From Micromonospora sp. KC723 (GTDB lineage: Bacteria; Actinomycetota; Actinomycetes; Mycobacteriales; Micromonosporaceae): a stretch of DNA of 56,104 nt. The notes beneath the pieces were generated by a model. It had not been told where the DNA came from and searched no databases. It saw only the letters and a program-made list of their open reading frames with translations. Position 1 is the first letter of the stretch; each line of letters starts with the position of its first letter. The stretch spans positions 1 through 56,104 of the forward strand of contig NZ_SMKD01000024.1 in the NCBI RefSeq assembly GCF_004348595.1, given 5' to 3'. Of this stretch, positions 37,053-48,355 are shown in pieces. A program made the translations under genes and the position numbers.

Positions 37053-40000
37053 GTGGCCTTTCCGTACCCTCACAGCCCGCAGTCGGCCCCGCCCCCGGCC
37101 GGTCTCTACGACCCGGCCAACGAGCACGACGCGTGCGGCGTGGCCTTCGTCGCGGATCTGCACGGCCGCCGCTCCCACGCGGTGGTGGCCGGCGGACTCG
37201 GCGCGCTCTGTCGCCTGGACCACCGGGGCGCGCGGGGCGCGGAGCACAACACGGGTGACGGCGCGGGGATCATGATCCAGGTTCCGGACGCCTTCCTGCG
37301 CGCGGTGGTGGAGTTCCCGCTCCCGCCGGCCGGGCAGTACGCCACCGGGCTGGTCTTCCTGCCCGACGACGACGCCGCCGAGGCGCGCGCCCGGCAGGTG
37401 GTCGAGAAGTACGCCCTGGTCGAGGGGGCCGAGGTGCTCGGCTGGCGGGAGGTGCCCACCGACCCCACCGACCTGGGTGAGACCGCCCTTCAGGCGATGC
37501 CCCGGATCCGGCAGCTCTTCCTCGCCGCGCACCGGCTCACCGACACCCCGGTGGGCCCGGCCGGCACCCCGCTGACCGGGATCGACCTGGACCGGGTGGC
37601 CTTCTGCGTACGCAAGCAGGCCGAGCGGGAGACCGCCGAGCGGGGCGTGCCGGCGTACTTCCCGTCGCTGTCGTCGCGGACCATGACCTGGAAGGGCATG
37701 CTCACCCCCGACCAGCTTCCGGCGTACTTCCCGGAGTTGACCGACGAGCGCATGGACAGCGCCATCGCGCTGGTGCACTCCCGGTTCTCCACCAACACCT
37801 TCCCGTCCTGGCCGCTGGCCCACCCGTACCGGTTCATCGCCCACAACGGTGAGATCAACACCATCCGCGGCAACCGCAACTGGATGCAGGCCCGCGAGGC
37901 GCTGCTGCGCAGCCCGCACATCCCCGGCAACATCCGGCGGGTCTTCCCGGTCTGCACCCCGGGCGCCTCCGACTCGGCGAACTTCGACGAGGTTCTGGAG
38001 CTGCTGCACCTGGCCGGGCGGAGCCTGCCCCACGCGGTGCTGATGATGATCCCCGAGGCGTGGGAGAACGACCCGGGCATGCGCGCGGACAAGCGGGCCT
38101 TCTACCGCTTCCACGCCAGCCTGATGGAGCCGTGGGACGGCCCCGCCTCGGTCGCCTTCACCGACGGTGAGGTCGTCGGCGCGGTGCTGGACCGCAACGG
38201 GTTGCGCCCGGGCCGCTGGTGGCGCACCGCCGACGGCCTGGTCGTGCTGGGTAGCGAGGCGGGCGTGCTGGACCTCGACCCGGCCACCGTGGTCGCCAAG
38301 GGCCGCCTCCAGCCGGGCAAGATGTTCCTGGTCGACACGGTCAACGGGCGGATCGTCTCCGACGACGAGATCAAGACCGAGCTCGCCGCCGCCGAGCCGT
38401 ACGCCGACTGGCTGCACGCCGGCCTGATCGAGCTGGGCGACCTGCCGCCGCGTGAGCACGTCGTCTACACCCACGACTCGGTACGCCGCCGCCAGCAGAC
38501 CTTCGGTTACACCGAGGAGGAGCTGAAGATCCTGCTCGCGCCGATGGCGCGCAGCGGAGCCGAGCCGATCGGTTCGATGGGCACGGACACCCCGATCGCC
38601 CCCCTGTCGACCCGGCCGCGACTGCTCTACGACTACTTCCACCAGCTCTTCGCCCAGGTCACCAACCCGCCGCTGGACGCCATCCGGGAGGAGCTGGTGA
38701 CCAGCCTGGCCTCGACCATCGGCCCGGAGGGCAACCTGCTCGACCCCGGCCCGGCGAGCTGCCGGCAGATCGTGCTGCCGTACCCGGTGATCGACAACGA
38801 CGAGCTGGCCAAGATCCTCGACATCGACGAGGACGGCGACCTGCCCGGTTTCAAGGCCGTGCGGGTCTCCGGGTTGTACCGGATCCGTGACGGCGGCGCC
38901 GGCATCAAGGCCCGGCTGACCGAGATCTGCCGGCACGTCTCCGAGGCGATCGAGGACGGCGTGCGGATCCTGGTCCTGTCCGACCGGGACTCCAACGCCG
39001 ACCTCGCGCCGATCCCGTCGCTGCTGCTCACCGCCGCCGTGCACCAGCACCTCGTGCGGGAGCAGACGCGTACCCAGGTGGCGCTGATCGTCGAGACCGG
39101 CGACTGCCGGGAGGTGCACCACGCGGCCGTGCTCATCGGGTACGGCGCGGCGGCGGTCAACCCGTACCTCGCCTTCGAGTCGGTGGAGGACATGATCTCC
39201 ACCGGAGCCCTGGTCGGCGTGGAGCCGGTGAAGGCGATCCGCAACTACGTCAAGGCGCTCGGCAAGGGCGTCCTGAAGATCATGTCCAAGATGGGTATCT
39301 CGACGGTGTCGTCGTACTGCGGCGCGCAGGTCTTCGAGGCGGTCGGCCTGGACACCCGCCTGGTCGAGCGGTACTTCCGGGGCACCCCGAGCACCATCGG
39401 CGGCATCGGGCTGCACGAGATCCACGCCGAGGTGGCCGCCCGGCACTCCCTGGCCTGGCCGGCGCCGGGCGCGATGACGTCCGACCGGCTGGAGGTCGGT
39501 GGCGAGTACCAGTGGCGCCGCGAGGGTGAGCTGCACCTGTTCAACCCGGAGACGGTCTTCCTGCTCCAGCACGCCACCCGCAGCCGCCAGTACGACGTCT
39601 TCCGGCAGTACACCGCCAAGGTCGACGAGTTGGCCGCGAAGGCCGGCTCGCTGCGCGGCCTGTTCACCCTGCGCACCGGGGTCCGTCCGGCGGTGCCGAT
39701 CGAGGAGGTCGAGCCGGCCGGCGAGATCGTCAAGCGGTTCGCGACCGGCGCCATGTCGTACGGCTCGATCTCGGCCGAGGCGCACGAGACCCTCGCCATC
39801 GCGATGAACCGCCTCGGCGGCAAGTCCAACACCGGCGAGGGCGGCGAGGACGTCGAGCGCCTCTACGACCCGGTCCGCCGCTCCTCGGTCAAGCAGATCG
39901 CCAGCGGCCGGTTCGGCGTGACCAGCGAGTACCTCGTCAACGCCGACGACCTCCAGATCAAGATGGCCCAGGGTGCCAAGCCCGGTGAGGGCGGCCAGCT

Positions 40001-41708
40001 GCCCGGCAACAAGGTCTGGCCGTGGATCGCCCGGACCCGGCACGCCACCCCGGGCGTCGGCCTGATCTCCCCGCCGCCGCACCACGACATCTACTCCATC
40101 GAGGACCTCGCCCAGCTCGTGCACGACCTCAAGTGCGTGAACCCGGCCGCCCGGGTGCACGTGAAGCTGGTCAGCGAGACCGGGGTGGGCACCGTCGCGG
40201 CGGGCGTGGCCAAGCTCAAGGCGGACGTCATCCTCATCTCGGGCCACGACGGCGGCACCGGCGCGTCGCCGCTGAACTCGCTCAAGCATGCCGGCACCCC
40301 CTGGGAGCTGGGCCTGGCCGAGGCGCAGCAGACGTTGCTGCTGAACAAGCTGCGTGACCGGGTCACCGTGCAGGTCGACGGCCAGCTCAAGACCGGCCGG
40401 GACGTGCTCGTCGCGGCGCTGCTCGGCGCCGAGGAGTTCGGGTTCGCCACCGCCCCGCTGATCGTCGAGGGTTGCGTGATGATGCGGGTCTGCCACCTGG
40501 ACACCTGCCCGGTCGGCATCGCCACCCAGAACCCGGTGCTGCGCGAGCGCTTCACCGGCAAGCCGGAGTTCGTGGAGAACTTCTTCCTCTTCCTCGCCGA
40601 GGAGGTCCGCGGCTATCTGGCCGAGCTGGGCTTCCGCAGCATCGAGGAGGCGATCGGGCACACCGAGCTGCTCGACGTCGCCCCGGCGGTCGACCACTGG
40701 AAGGCCCACGGGCTGGACCTGTCGCGCGTACTGCATCTGCCGGAGCTGCCGGCGGGCGCCGCGCGGCGCGGCGTGCGCCCCCAGGACCACGGCCTGGAAC
40801 TGGCGCTGGACAACGAGCTGATCGCGTTGGCGCAGCCCGCGCTGCGCGACGGCACTCCGGTCCGGGTCGAGGTGGCGGTGCGCAACGAGCACCGCAGCGT
40901 CGGCGCGATGCTCGGTGGCGAGGTCACCCGCCGGTTCGGCGGCGCCGGCCTGGCCGACGACACCATCGAGTTCGTGCTGCGCGGCACCGCCGGGCAGTCC
41001 TTCGGCGCGTTCCTGCCGCGCGGCGTGACGCTGCGGCTGCACGGTGACGCCAACGACTACGTCGGCAAGGGTCTCTCCGGCGGGCGGATCGTCGTCCGCC
41101 CGGACGCCGCCGCGCCGTTCGTCTATTCCGAGGCCCCGGCCGGGCAGCGGGCCGAGGACCAGATCGTCGCCGGCAACACCATCCTGTACGGGGCCACCGC
41201 GGGCGAGTTGTTCCTGCGGGGCCGGGTGGGGGAGCGGTTCGCCGTGCGCAACTCCGGCGCGGTGGCGGTCGTCGAGGGAGTCGGTGACCACGGCTGCGAG
41301 TACATGACCGGCGGCACCGTGGTGGTGCTCGGTGAGACCGGGCGCAACTTCGCCGCCGGCATGTCGGGCGGCACCGCGTACGTGTGGCGGCTGGACACCG
41401 GGCGGGTCAACGCCGAGCTGGTCGATCTGACGTCGCTGCGTGACGAGGAGCGCGAGCTGCTGCACGACCTGGTGCAGCGGCACGTGGCGGAGACCGACTC
41501 GGCCGTCGGGGCGGAGCTGCTCAAGCGCTGGCCGGAGGCGGCCGAGGAGTTCACCGCGGTGGTGCCCCGGGACTACCGCCGGGTGGTGGAGATCATGAAG
41601 GCCGCCGAAGCCGCCGGCCGTGACGTCGACGACGCGGTCATGTCTGCGCTGGCCGCGCCGGTGCTGCCCGCTGCGCGGGTGGCGGTCCAGGAGGTGGCTC
41701 GTGCCTGA
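37053..41708 (+). CDS. gltB: Glutamate synthase large subunit
   Basis: A 1551-aa NADPH-GOGAT alpha subunit making two glutamates from glutamine and 2-oxoglutarate. The Ntn-type amidotransferase nucleophile is Cys28 ([15 protein letters not shown]), so a 27-residue propeptide should be removed. The FMN domain has [17 protein letters not shown] and [12 protein letters not shown]; the [3Fe-4S] cysteines are in [17 protein letters not shown] (about 1138-1154); the C-terminal beta-helix shows GGxxxG repeats. GTG 37053 is chosen for AGGAGG 4 nt upstream; GTG 37035 is possible. Confidence 0.96.
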   Translation: MAFPYPHSPQSAPPPAGLYDPANEHDACGVAFVADLHGRRSHAVVAGGLGALCRLDHRGARGAEHNTGDGAGIMIQVPDAFLRAVVEFPLPPAGQYATGLVFLPDDDAAEARARQVVEKYALVEGAEVLGWREVPTDPTDLGETALQAMPRIRQLFLAAHRLTDTPVGPAGTPLTGIDLDRVAFCVRKQAERETAERGVPAYFPSLSSRTMTWKGMLTPDQLPAYFPELTDERMDSAIALVHSRFSTNTFPSWPLAHPYRFIAHNGEINTIRGNRNWMQAREALLRSPHIPGNIRRVFPVCTPGASDSANFDEVLELLHLAGRSLPHAVLMMIPEAWENDPGMRADKRAFYRFHASLMEPWDGPASVAFTDGEVVGAVLDRNGLRPGRWWRTADGLVVLGSEAGVLDLDPATVVAKGRLQPGKMFLVDTVNGRIVSDDEIKTELAAAEPYADWLHAGLIELGDLPPREHVVYTHDSVRRRQQTFGYTEEELKILLAPMARSGAEPIGSMGTDTPIAPLSTRPRLLYDYFHQLFAQVTNPPLDAIREELVTSLASTIGPEGNLLDPGPASCRQIVLPYPVIDNDELAKILDIDEDGDLPGFKAVRVSGLYRIRDGGAGIKARLTEICRHVSEAIEDGVRILVLSDRDSNADLAPIPSLLLTAAVHQHLVREQTRTQVALIVETGDCREVHHAAVLIGYGAAAVNPYLAFESVEDMISTGALVGVEPVKAIRNYVKALGKGVLKIMSKMGISTVSSYCGAQVFEAVGLDTRLVERYFRGTPSTIGGIGLHEIHAEVAARHSLAWPAPGAMTSDRLEVGGEYQWRREGELHLFNPETVFLLQHATRSRQYDVFRQYTAKVDELAAKAGSLRGLFTLRTGVRPAVPIEEVEPAGEIVKRFATGAMSYGSISAEAHETLAIAMNRLGGKSNTGEGGEDVERLYDPVRRSSVKQIASGRFGVTSEYLVNADDLQIKMAQGAKPGEGGQLPGNKVWPWIARTRHATPGVGLISPPPHHDIYSIEDLAQLVHDLKCVNPAARVHVKLVSETGVGTVAAGVAKLKADVILISGHDGGTGASPLNSLKHAGTPWELGLAEAQQTLLLNKLRDRVTVQVDGQLKTGRDVLVAALLGAEEFGFATAPLIVEGCVMMRVCHLDTCPVGIATQNPVLRERFTGKPEFVENFFLFLAEEVRGYLAELGFRSIEEAIGHTELLDVAPAVDHWKAHGLDLSRVLHLPELPAGAARRGVRPQDHGLELALDNELIALAQPALRDGTPVRVEVAVRNEHRSVGAMLGGEVTRRFGGAGLADDTIEFVLRGTAGQSFGAFLPRGVTLRLHGDANDYVGKGLSGGRIVVRPDAAAPFVYSEAPAGQRAEDQIVAGNTILYGATAGELFLRGRVGERFAVRNSGAVAVVEGVGDHGCEYMTGGTVVVLGETGRNFAAGMSGGTAYVWRLDTGRVNAELVDLTSLRDEERELLHDLVQRHVAETDSAVGAELLKRWPEAAEEFTAVVPRDYRRVVEIMKAAEAAGRDVDDAVMSALAAPVLPAARVAVQEVARA

Positions 41709-43398
41709 CCCGAACGGTTTCCTGCGCTACGACCGGCGGTTGCCGGCCCGACGCCCGGTGCCGGTGCGGATCATGGACTGGCGGGAGGTGTACCCGCCCG
41801 CAGGCGAGGAGCTGATCCGCGAGCAGGCCACCCGCTGCATGGACTGCGGCATCCCGTTCTGCCACGACGGCTGCCCGCTGGGCAACCGCATCCCGGACTG
41901 GAACGACCTGGTCCGGACCGGCAACTGGGACGCGGCGGTGGAGTCGCTGCACGCCACCAACAACTTCCCGGAGTTCACCGGCCGGCTCTGCCCGGCGCCC
42001 TGCGAGGCGGCGTGCGTGCTCGGCCTCGGCGGTCAACAGCCGGTCACCATCAAGCAGGTCGAGGTGGAGATCGCCGACGCGGCGGCGGCCCGGGGCGGGC
42101 TGCGGCCCCAGCCGGTGCCGCCACCGACCGGCCGGTCGGTCGCCGTGGTCGGCTCCGGCCCCGCCGGGCTCGCCGCCGCGCAGCAGCTCGCCCGCGCCGG
42201 TCACGCCGTGACCGTGTACGAGCGCGACGACGCGATCGGTGGCCTGCTCCGGTACGGCATCCCGGACTTCAAGCTGGAGAAGCGGCACATCGACGCCCGG
42301 CTGGCCCAGTTGGCCGCCGAGGGCGTGTCGTTCCGCACCGGGGTGAACGTCGGCGTCGACGTGACCGCCGAGCAGTTGCGCGCCGAGCACGACGCGGTGC
42401 TGTTGGCCTGCGGCGCGTTGCAGGGCCGGGACACCCCGGAGACGCCGGGGCGGGCGCTGCGCGGCGTACACCAGGCGATGGCGCACCTGGTGGCCTCGAA
42501 CCGGGTGGTCGCCTCGGCCGGTGAGGGTAGGCCGGCCCTGGCGCTGCTGCCCGACGGCACACCGATCGACGCGGCCGGCAAGCATGTGGTGATCATCGGT
42601 GGTGGTGACACCGCGGCGGACTGCCTGGGCGTTGCCCACCGGCAGGGCGCGGCCGGGGTGCACCAGCTCGACCTGTACCCCGAGCCGCCGCACAGCCGCG
42701 ACGCCGACCGCGATCCGTGGCCGACCTGGCCGTGGGTGTTGCGCAACTACCCGGCGCACGAGGAGGGCGGCGAGCGGGTCTTCGCCGTGGCGGTGCAGGA
42801 GTTCGTCGACGACGGCACCGGCCAGGTGAAGGGGGTGCGGATCGCCGAGGTCACCGTGGAGAAGCGGGACGGCCGGCGGATCGTCACCCCGCTGCCCGGC
42901 TCGGAGCGGGAACTCCCCGCCGACCTGGTGCTGCTGGCGATCGGCTTCGAGGGCACCGAGGAACAGCCGTTGCTGGCACAGTTCGGGGTGGCCCGCAACG
43001 CGCGCGGCGCGGTGGACGCGCGGCCGGACTGGCAGACCGACGCCGACGGGGTCTTCGTCGCCGGCGACATGCACCGGGGCGCCTCACTGATCGTCTGGGC
43101 GATCGCCGAGGGCCGGGCCGCCGCGTCTCCCGCTGCCGGCGGGCGGCGTTGCCCACGGGACCGCCCCGTCGAACAGGTCGGCTCCGAGCCACTTCCGTAC
43201 CCAAGTGCCTCAGCCCGTGGCGAGGGTGTCCAACCCTGCCGGCGTCGCCACCCGGAGCCCGGGCGGACAACCAACCGTCGGTGGATCAGCGTTGCCGCAC
43301 CTGGTGCGCCTCGCGGATCTTCGTCCACGACTTCGGCTGCTGCGGGGCGAGTGCCGCGCGGGCGGCGGCGGTCGGCAGCGCCGGACGACCGGCGGTGA
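41701..43398 (+). CDS. gltD: Glutamate synthase small subunit with aberrant C-terminus
   Basis: FAD/NADPH subunit of GOGAT, overlapping gltB by 8 nt. Residues 46-58 and about 98-106 hold the two cysteine clusters ([25 protein letters not shown]) for [4Fe-4S] centres; FAD site [15 protein letters not shown] and NADPH site [13 protein letters not shown] follow, ending in [22 protein letters not shown] at residue 476. After that the frame continues 89 residues in Arg/Pro-rich sequence unlike any GltD and overlaps the convergent peptidase gene by 113 nt. The normal short C-terminal helix and stop are missing; a 3' deletion, frameshift or assembly error is likely. Catalytic parts are complete. Confidence 0.88.
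   Translation: MPDPNGFLRYDRRLPARRPVPVRIMDWREVYPPAGEELIREQATRCMDCGIPFCHDGCPLGNRIPDWNDLVRTGNWDAAVESLHATNNFPEFTGRLCPAPCEAACVLGLGGQQPVTIKQVEVEIADAAAARGGLRPQPVPPPTGRSVAVVGSGPAGLAAAQQLARAGHAVTVYERDDAIGGLLRYGIPDFKLEKRHIDARLAQLAAEGVSFRTGVNVGVDVTAEQLRAEHDAVLLACGALQGRDTPETPGRALRGVHQAMAHLVASNRVVASAGEGRPALALLPDGTPIDAAGKHVVIIGGGDTAADCLGVAHRQGAAGVHQLDLYPEPPHSRDADRDPWPTWPWVLRNYPAHEEGGERVFAVAVQEFVDDGTGQVKGVRIAEVTVEKRDGRRIVTPLPGSERELPADLVLLAIGFEGTEEQPLLAQFGVARNARGAVDARPDWQTDADGVFVAGDMHRGASLIVWAIAEGRAAASPAAGGRRCPRDRPVEQVGSEPLPYPSASARGEGVQPCRRRHPEPGRTTNRRWISVAAPGAPRGSSSTTSAAAGRVPRGRRRSAAPDDRR
43217..43251. terminator. Hairpin inside the anomalous gltD tail
   Basis: Outer stem GTGGCGA (43217-43223) / TCGCCAC (43245-43251) and an alternative inner AGGGT / ACCCT. 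Its location fits a terminator between the original gltD end and the convergent peptidase gene, implying that the true gltD stop once lay upstream of 43217. Confidence 0.4.
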
Positions 43399-44824
43399 AC
43401 AGCCAGGTGGTGAAGAGGTCGTCCAGGTCCAGGCCGGAGATCCGCTCGGCCGACGCCTGGAACTGCGCGATCGTGGCGTTGCCGTGCCGGTGCGCGGCGG
43501 TCCACGCCGGGAGCAACGCGAAGAACGCCTCGTCGCCGACGGCGAGCCGCAGCTGGTGCACCGCCATCGCGCCCCGGTCGTAGACCGCGTCGTGGAAGAT
43601 ACGGCCGGCGCCCGGGTCTCCCGGGAGCACCTGCCAGAAGCCGGAGTTCTCCGGATAGCTGGCGTAGGTGAAGTCGAACAGCTCCTGGGCGGTGCCCTCA
43701 CCCTGTTCCTCGGACCACAGCCACTCGGCGTACGTGGCGAGGCCCTCGTTCAGCCAGATGTCGCGCCACTGCGCCACCGACACCGAGTTGCCGAACCACT
43801 GGTGGGCCTGCTCGTGCACCACCACGTACGAGTTGGACCCGCGCCGCCAGAAGCCCGGGCCGTACACCGGCCGGGTCTGCGTCTCCAGCGCGAAACCGAT
43901 GCCGTCGACCGGCCCGGCCACCCCACCCTGGGCCTCGAACGGGTACGGCCCGAAGACCCCGCTGGCCCAGTCGACGACCTCGGCGGTGCGCTCGATGCTG
44001 GCCCGGGCGGCCGGCCCGAGCTCGCCCAGCGTGGTGCTGTACGCGTTGACCACCGGTTGCCCGTTCGGCGCGGTGTCGGTGACGACGTCGTACTGGCCGA
44101 TGGCGAGGAACGCCAGGTAGGTGGCGGTCGGCGTGGTGGTCCGCCAGCTCCACCGGACCCGGTTGCCGGGCTCGGCGAGCGCGGGCCGCGGCTGCACGCC
44201 GTTGCTGACCACCTCGACGCCCGCGGGCACCGAGACGGAGATGTCGAAGGTGGCCTTGTCCAGCGGATGGTCGTTGGCCGGGAACCACCACCAGGCCGAC
44301 TCCGGCTCGTTGACGGCCAGCGCGCCGTCGGCGGTGCGGGTCCAGCCGGTGTAACCGTCCACCAGGGTCTCCGACGGCACGCCGGCGTACGTCACCACGA
44401 TGGTGAGCGCCTGGCCCCGGGTGATCCCGCGCGGCGCGGTGACCGCCAACTCGTGGCTGCCCTCCCGGGCGAACCGGGCCGCCCAGCCGTTCACCCGGAC
44501 GGACTCCACGTCGAGCAGGAAGTCCAGGTTGAACCGGGACAGATCCTGGGTGGCCTTCGCCAGGATGGTGGTGGTGCCGGTGAGGCGGTCGGTGGCCGGA
44601 TCGTAGCGCAGGCGTACGTCGTAGTGGTCGACGTCGTACCCGCCGTTGCCGTAGGTCGGGAAGTAGCTGTCACCCAGGCCGGGGCTGCCGGGCGCGGATA
44701 CGGCGACCGGGATGTGCCGGCTCCGACCGGATCGGTCGGCGGCCTGGCCGGGGGTGCCGGTCACCAGGGTGCCGGCGGTCGTGACGGTCAGGGCGGCGAT
44801 GGCCGCCGTGAGAACGCGTCGCAC
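43286..44824 (-). CDS. Secreted M1-family zinc metallopeptidase
   Basis: A 512-aa gluzincin. The zinc site is HEQAH (about residue 335) with the third ligand Glu 18 residues on in NEGLATY (HEXXH-X18-E). The N-terminal domain is the usual M1 beta-saddle (YDVRLRYDPATDRLTGTTTI). A signal peptide, RRVLTAAIAALTVTTAG and cleavage after GQA, shows export. The usual GAMEN motif is not evident; DGIGFALETQT occupies that place, as in other short actinobacterial M1 peptidases. GTG 44824 follows GGAGGGAG by 8 nt. It probably releases N-terminal residues from extracellular peptides. Confidence 0.91.
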   Translation of the reverse strand: MRRVLTAAIAALTVTTAGTLVTGTPGQAADRSGRSRHIPVAVSAPGSPGLGDSYFPTYGNGGYDVDHYDVRLRYDPATDRLTGTTTILAKATQDLSRFNLDFLLDVESVRVNGWAARFAREGSHELAVTAPRGITRGQALTIVVTYAGVPSETLVDGYTGWTRTADGALAVNEPESAWWWFPANDHPLDKATFDISVSVPAGVEVVSNGVQPRPALAEPGNRVRWSWRTTTPTATYLAFLAIGQYDVVTDTAPNGQPVVNAYSTTLGELGPAARASIERTAEVVDWASGVFGPYPFEAQGGVAGPVDGIGFALETQTRPVYGPGFWRRGSNSYVVVHEQAHQWFGNSVSVAQWRDIWLNEGLATYAEWLWSEEQGEGTAQELFDFTYASYPENSGFWQVLPGDPGAGRIFHDAVYDRGAMAVHQLRLAVGDEAFFALLPAWTAAHRHGNATIAQFQASAERISGLDLDDLFTTWLFTAGRPALPTAAARAALAPQQPKSWTKIREAHQVRQR

Positions 44825-44967
44825 GAAAGGGTCTCCCTCCGTCGGGGATGCTCGCGCGATCAACCTAATCGATGTTTGTGAACCGGGTGGGACCGGCCGG
44901 CGTGGGCTGCCTGGTCGGGCGGCGTCCCGGCCGATGATCGGCTGGTGCGCCGCCGGGTCGGCTCCAC

Positions 44968-44973
44968 TAGGGT
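44968..44973 (+). promoter_or_regulatory. Candidate -10 box of the FtsK-like gene
   Basis: TAGGGT about 39 nt upstream of GTG 45012, leaving a leader of roughly 30 nt that contains the GGGAG ribosome site (45001-45005). Confidence 0.35.
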
Positions 44974-45011
44974 TTCCGAGGATCGGACGGCACGTGGTGG
45001 GGGAGCAGAGG

Positions 45012-47552
45012 GTGGGCAGGCTCGCGTCGGCGTACGGGCAGGCGGTGGCGGCGCACCGCCACGCCCGGGAACGCTGGGCGCACGCCCGCGCCCTGCTCGA
45101 CCGGCTGACCGGCCAACCCGTGCCGGAGCGTACCGTCGACCTCGTCGCCCGGCTCGGCCGTCTCGCCGACGCGCTGACCGCCCCGGGGGCGCGGACCGCC
45201 CGCCCGGCCGGCGCTCCCGCGCCGGTGCGGATCGGTCAGGCGTCCACCGCCGACGGTCGCTTTCCGCTGCTGGTGCCGCTGGGCGCCGGCCGGCACCTCG
45301 CCGTCAACGCCGACGCCCGCGACCCCCGGGTGGCGGTGCTGCTGCGGGTGCTGGTGCTGCGCCTGCTCGCCACCACCGCCCCTGGCGCGGTCCGGGTGGT
45401 GGGTGTCGACCCCGCCGCGCTCGGCGCCACCTTCCTGCCGCTGCGGGCGTTGCGCGACGCCGGCGTCCTCGGCGCTACCGCCACCACCGAGGTGGAGATC
45501 GGCGCGCTGCTCGACGCCGCCCAGGCGCACGCCCGCGCCGCCCAGCAGGCCGACCGCGACGACCACGAACTGCTGCTGGTGGTGGCCGCCTCCACCCCGG
45601 GTCCCCGGGAACTGGCCCGGCTCGCCGCGCTCACCCACGCCGGACCGGCCGCGTCGGTCTGCGTGCTGCTCGCCGGCTACCCGGCCAGCTCGCCCGGTCA
45701 GGCGCCGCCGCCGCTGGGCGCCACCACGACGATCCGGCTCGACGAACGGTACGCCTGGATCGGTGACCCGCCGGGGAACCCGTACGGCGACGACGGCGCC
45801 GGCCTGGCCGTACCGGTGCTGCTCGACCCCGACCCGCCGGCGCAGGCCGTACGCGCGCTCGCCGAGCGACTGGACGCGGCCGTGCGGGCCGTCGCGGCGC
45901 TGCACGTCGCGGACCTGCTGCCCGAGCGGCGCTGGACGGAGTCGGCGCGGGCCGGGCTGCGCACGGTCGTCGGCCGCGCCGGGCGGGAGCCGGTCACCCT
46001 CGCCTTCGACGACGCGACCCCGCACTGGCTGGTCGGCGGGCGCACCGGCGCCGGCAAGACGGTGTTCCTGCTCGACGTCCTCTACGGCCTCGCCGCCCGG
46101 TACGCCCCGGCCGAACTCCAGCTCTGGCTGCTCGACTTCAAGGAGGGCGTCAGCTTCACCGAGTTCGTGCCCACCGCCCGCGACCCGTCCTTCCTGCCGC
46201 ACGCCCGGGCTGTCGGCGTCGAGTCCGACCGCGAGTACGGCCTGGCCGTGCTCCGCGAACTCCGCCGCGACCTGGGCCGCCGGGCCGACCTGCTCAAACG
46301 CCACGGGGTCAGCAAACTCGCCGATCTGCCCGCCGACGCGGCGGCGCCGCGCGTGGTGGCCGTCGTCGACGAGTTCCACGTGCTGCTCGCCGGCAACGAC
46401 CGGCTGGCCCGGGAAGCTGTCGACCTGCTGGAGGAACTGGCTCGCAAGGGCCGCTCGTACGGCGTGCACCTGGTGCTGGCCAGCCAGAGCACGACCGGCA
46501 TCGAGGCCCTCTACGGCCGCGCCGACACGCTGTTCGGGCAGTTCGCGCTCCGGGTGGCGCTGCCCGGCGGAGAGGCCGTGCTCGGGGTACGTCCGACGAC
46601 CTCCGCCGCGACCGAGGTCGGCACCGCCGTGGTGAACACCGCCGCCGGGGCCCCCGGCGCGGACCGGCTGGTCCGCTTCCCCGACGCGCACGCCGACGCC
46701 CGGCAGATCGCCCGGCTGCGCTACGAGCTGTGGGACGCCGCGCCGGAGGGCGTCCGCCCACCGTCGGTCTTCCGGGGATACGAGCCGGCACACCTGGAGG
46801 ACGACCCGGCTGCCGCCGCGCTGCGGCCCGGCGCCGGTCGGCCGGTCGTGCCGGTCGGCCGCACCGTCGACGTGGACGGCAGCCCCGCCCGGTTCGCTCT
46901 GGACGCCACCCCCGGCCGGCACCTCGCGGTGGTCGGCACCTCCGCCACCGGGGCGCACGTGCTGCGCGCCGCCGGGTTGGGCCTGGCCCGCCAGCACGCC
47001 CCCGGGGAGGCGGAGTTCGTCCTCGCCCCGCTGGTCGAGGCCGCCGACGCCCTGGCGGAGGAGACGATCGCCGGGATCAAGGCCGCCGGGCACCCGGTCA
47101 CCGTGGTCGACGCCGCCGAGCTGCGGCGCCGCGTCGGCGCGCTGGCCGCCGACCCCGGGTCGCGCAGCCGCACGTACCTCGTGGTGTTCGGGATGGACGC
47201 GGCGGCAGGCGCCCTGGGCCGGACCGACCCGGGCACCTTCCGCTCCGGGCACGACGACCTGCGGACGCTGTTGCGCCAGGGTCCCGGCCAGGGGACGCAC
47301 CTGCTCGGCTGGTGGCGCGGTCTGCGCCGGCTCGGCGACGACCTGGGCGGTTCGCAGCACCGCGACGACGTGGCCTGCCTGGTCGCGCTCAACGTGCCCG
47401 CCGCCGACCTCGGCCTGCACCTGGGGGTCACCGACCTGGCGTACACCCCGCGGCCGCACCGGGCGTTGCTGGTGGACCGGCACGCCCAGCGGACCGCGCT
47501 GATCGTGCCGTTCGTCCGTGCGGGGCACCGTCCCGACGCCGAGGAGCACTGA
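45012..47552 (+). CDS. FtsK/SpoIIIE-like ATPase with one intact and two degenerate motor modules
   Basis: An 846-aa ATPase. Residues 1-60: charged helix. About 70-240: a degenerate RecA-like module with no P-loop. About 310-570: intact FtsK core with Walker A GGRTGAGKT (about 341), LWLLDFKEGVSF, Walker B VVAVVDEFHVLL (about 447) and sensor LVLASQSTTG. About 620-846: a second degenerate module where the P-loop reads VVGTSATGAH. No membrane helices and no gamma domain. This three-module plan recalls EccC of type VII secretion more than FtsK. GTG 45012 sits 6 nt after GGGAG. The next gene starts at the very next base. Substrate (DNA or protein) unknown. Confidence 0.82.
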   Translation: MGRLASAYGQAVAAHRHARERWAHARALLDRLTGQPVPERTVDLVARLGRLADALTAPGARTARPAGAPAPVRIGQASTADGRFPLLVPLGAGRHLAVNADARDPRVAVLLRVLVLRLLATTAPGAVRVVGVDPAALGATFLPLRALRDAGVLGATATTEVEIGALLDAAQAHARAAQQADRDDHELLLVVAASTPGPRELARLAALTHAGPAASVCVLLAGYPASSPGQAPPPLGATTTIRLDERYAWIGDPPGNPYGDDGAGLAVPVLLDPDPPAQAVRALAERLDAAVRAVAALHVADLLPERRWTESARAGLRTVVGRAGREPVTLAFDDATPHWLVGGRTGAGKTVFLLDVLYGLAARYAPAELQLWLLDFKEGVSFTEFVPTARDPSFLPHARAVGVESDREYGLAVLRELRRDLGRRADLLKRHGVSKLADLPADAAAPRVVAVVDEFHVLLAGNDRLAREAVDLLEELARKGRSYGVHLVLASQSTTGIEALYGRADTLFGQFALRVALPGGEAVLGVRPTTSAATEVGTAVVNTAAGAPGADRLVRFPDAHADARQIARLRYELWDAAPEGVRPPSVFRGYEPAHLEDDPAAAALRPGAGRPVVPVGRTVDVDGSPARFALDATPGRHLAVVGTSATGAHVLRAAGLGLARQHAPGEAEFVLAPLVEAADALAEETIAGIKAAGHPVTVVDAAELRRRVGALAADPGSRSRTYLVVFGMDAAAGALGRTDPGTFRSGHDDLRTLLRQGPGQGTHLLGWWRGLRRLGDDLGGSQHRDDVACLVALNVPAADLGLHLGVTDLAYTPRPHRALLVDRHAQRTALIVPFVRAGHRPDAEEH

Positions 47553-48200
47553 GTGTCCACCTTCGAGGAGTACGCCGTCGCCGTCCGCCAGCTCTCCGCC
47601 CAGGTACGTGCCGGAGAGCGCGGCGTCGCCGCCGAGGTCGAACGGCGTCGCCGGCTGCACGCGGGCGTCGAGCAGCTCGCCCAGCGGCTCGCCGTGCAGG
47701 GGCAACGCCTCGACCAGCTCGGTCAGGCGATCGCGACACCCCGCGCCGCTCCCGCCGGCACCGCTCCCGCCGCCTTCGCCGACGCCGACCCGGCGGCCGT
47801 CCTGGACGAGGCGCGCGCGCTGACCGAGGAGGCCGACCGGCGGATCGGGTACGTCCAAGCCCTCGCCCAGCGGCCGGAACTGCTGCCCACCTGGTCACCG
47901 GCGGCCCGGGCGGTCGCCGTCTACGTCGCCTGCGCCGCCGCCGGGGTGCTGCTGATGCTGGTGCTGGTGGTCGCCTCCGGGGTGGGGTTGGTCAGCGGCT
48001 TCACCCTCGGCGCGTGGATCTGCGCCGGCCTGCCGGTGCTCTCCTTCGTCGCCGGCTGGTTCATCCTCGGCCGGTGGGGCCGCCCGGCACTGGCCACCGT
48101 GGACCCGCCGCGTTTCGTCCCGCTCGGCTTCGTCATCTGCGTGGCCCTGGTGCCCATCGCCTACTGCGCCAGCCTGCTGGTGGTCCGGGCCCTGCGCTGA
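47553..48200 (+). CDS. Coiled-coil membrane protein coupled to the FtsK-like ATPase
   Basis: A 215-aa protein whose GTG directly abuts the ATPase stop. Residues about 1-115 are helical and coiled-coil-like (RQLSAQVRAGERGVAAEVERRRRLHAGVEQLAQRL, then a low-complexity Ala/Pro linker and LDEARALTEEADRRIGYVQAL); residues about 124-213 hold three hydrophobic helices. It could anchor the soluble ATPase to the membrane. No family recognised. Confidence 0.75.
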   Translation: MSTFEEYAVAVRQLSAQVRAGERGVAAEVERRRRLHAGVEQLAQRLAVQGQRLDQLGQAIATPRAAPAGTAPAAFADADPAAVLDEARALTEEADRRIGYVQALAQRPELLPTWSPAARAVAVYVACAAAGVLLMLVLVVASGVGLVSGFTLGAWICAGLPVLSFVAGWFILGRWGRPALATVDPPRFVPLGFVICVALVPIAYCASLLVVRALR

Positions 48201-48285
48201 ACCGTCGGCCGCCCACCGGTTGTGGTCGGGCGGCAGCCGGTATCCCGTAGGTCTTCGGGTGGTCGCGGCGGGTGGGTTGATTCCG

Positions 48286-48291
48286 TAGGCT
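48286..48291 (+). promoter_or_regulatory. Candidate -10 box of the small helical-protein gene
   Basis: TAGGCT about 65 nt upstream of GTG 48356. If real, the small gene has its own promoter in addition to any read-through from the two upstream genes. Confidence 0.35.
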
Positions 48292-48355
48292 CCCTGGTGG
48301 CCGGCGCCGGTGCGGTGGCGTGGCCGATCGACGCGGGGCGACCAGGGGAGGGCGC

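Noticed and set aside
36975..41483. A 1502-codon open frame on the minus strand opposite gltB.
   Set aside because: It is a GC-driven antisense shadow of gltB: it has Arg/Gly/His/Val-rich low-complexity sequence, no recognisable domain, and the plus strand encodes textbook GltB throughout.
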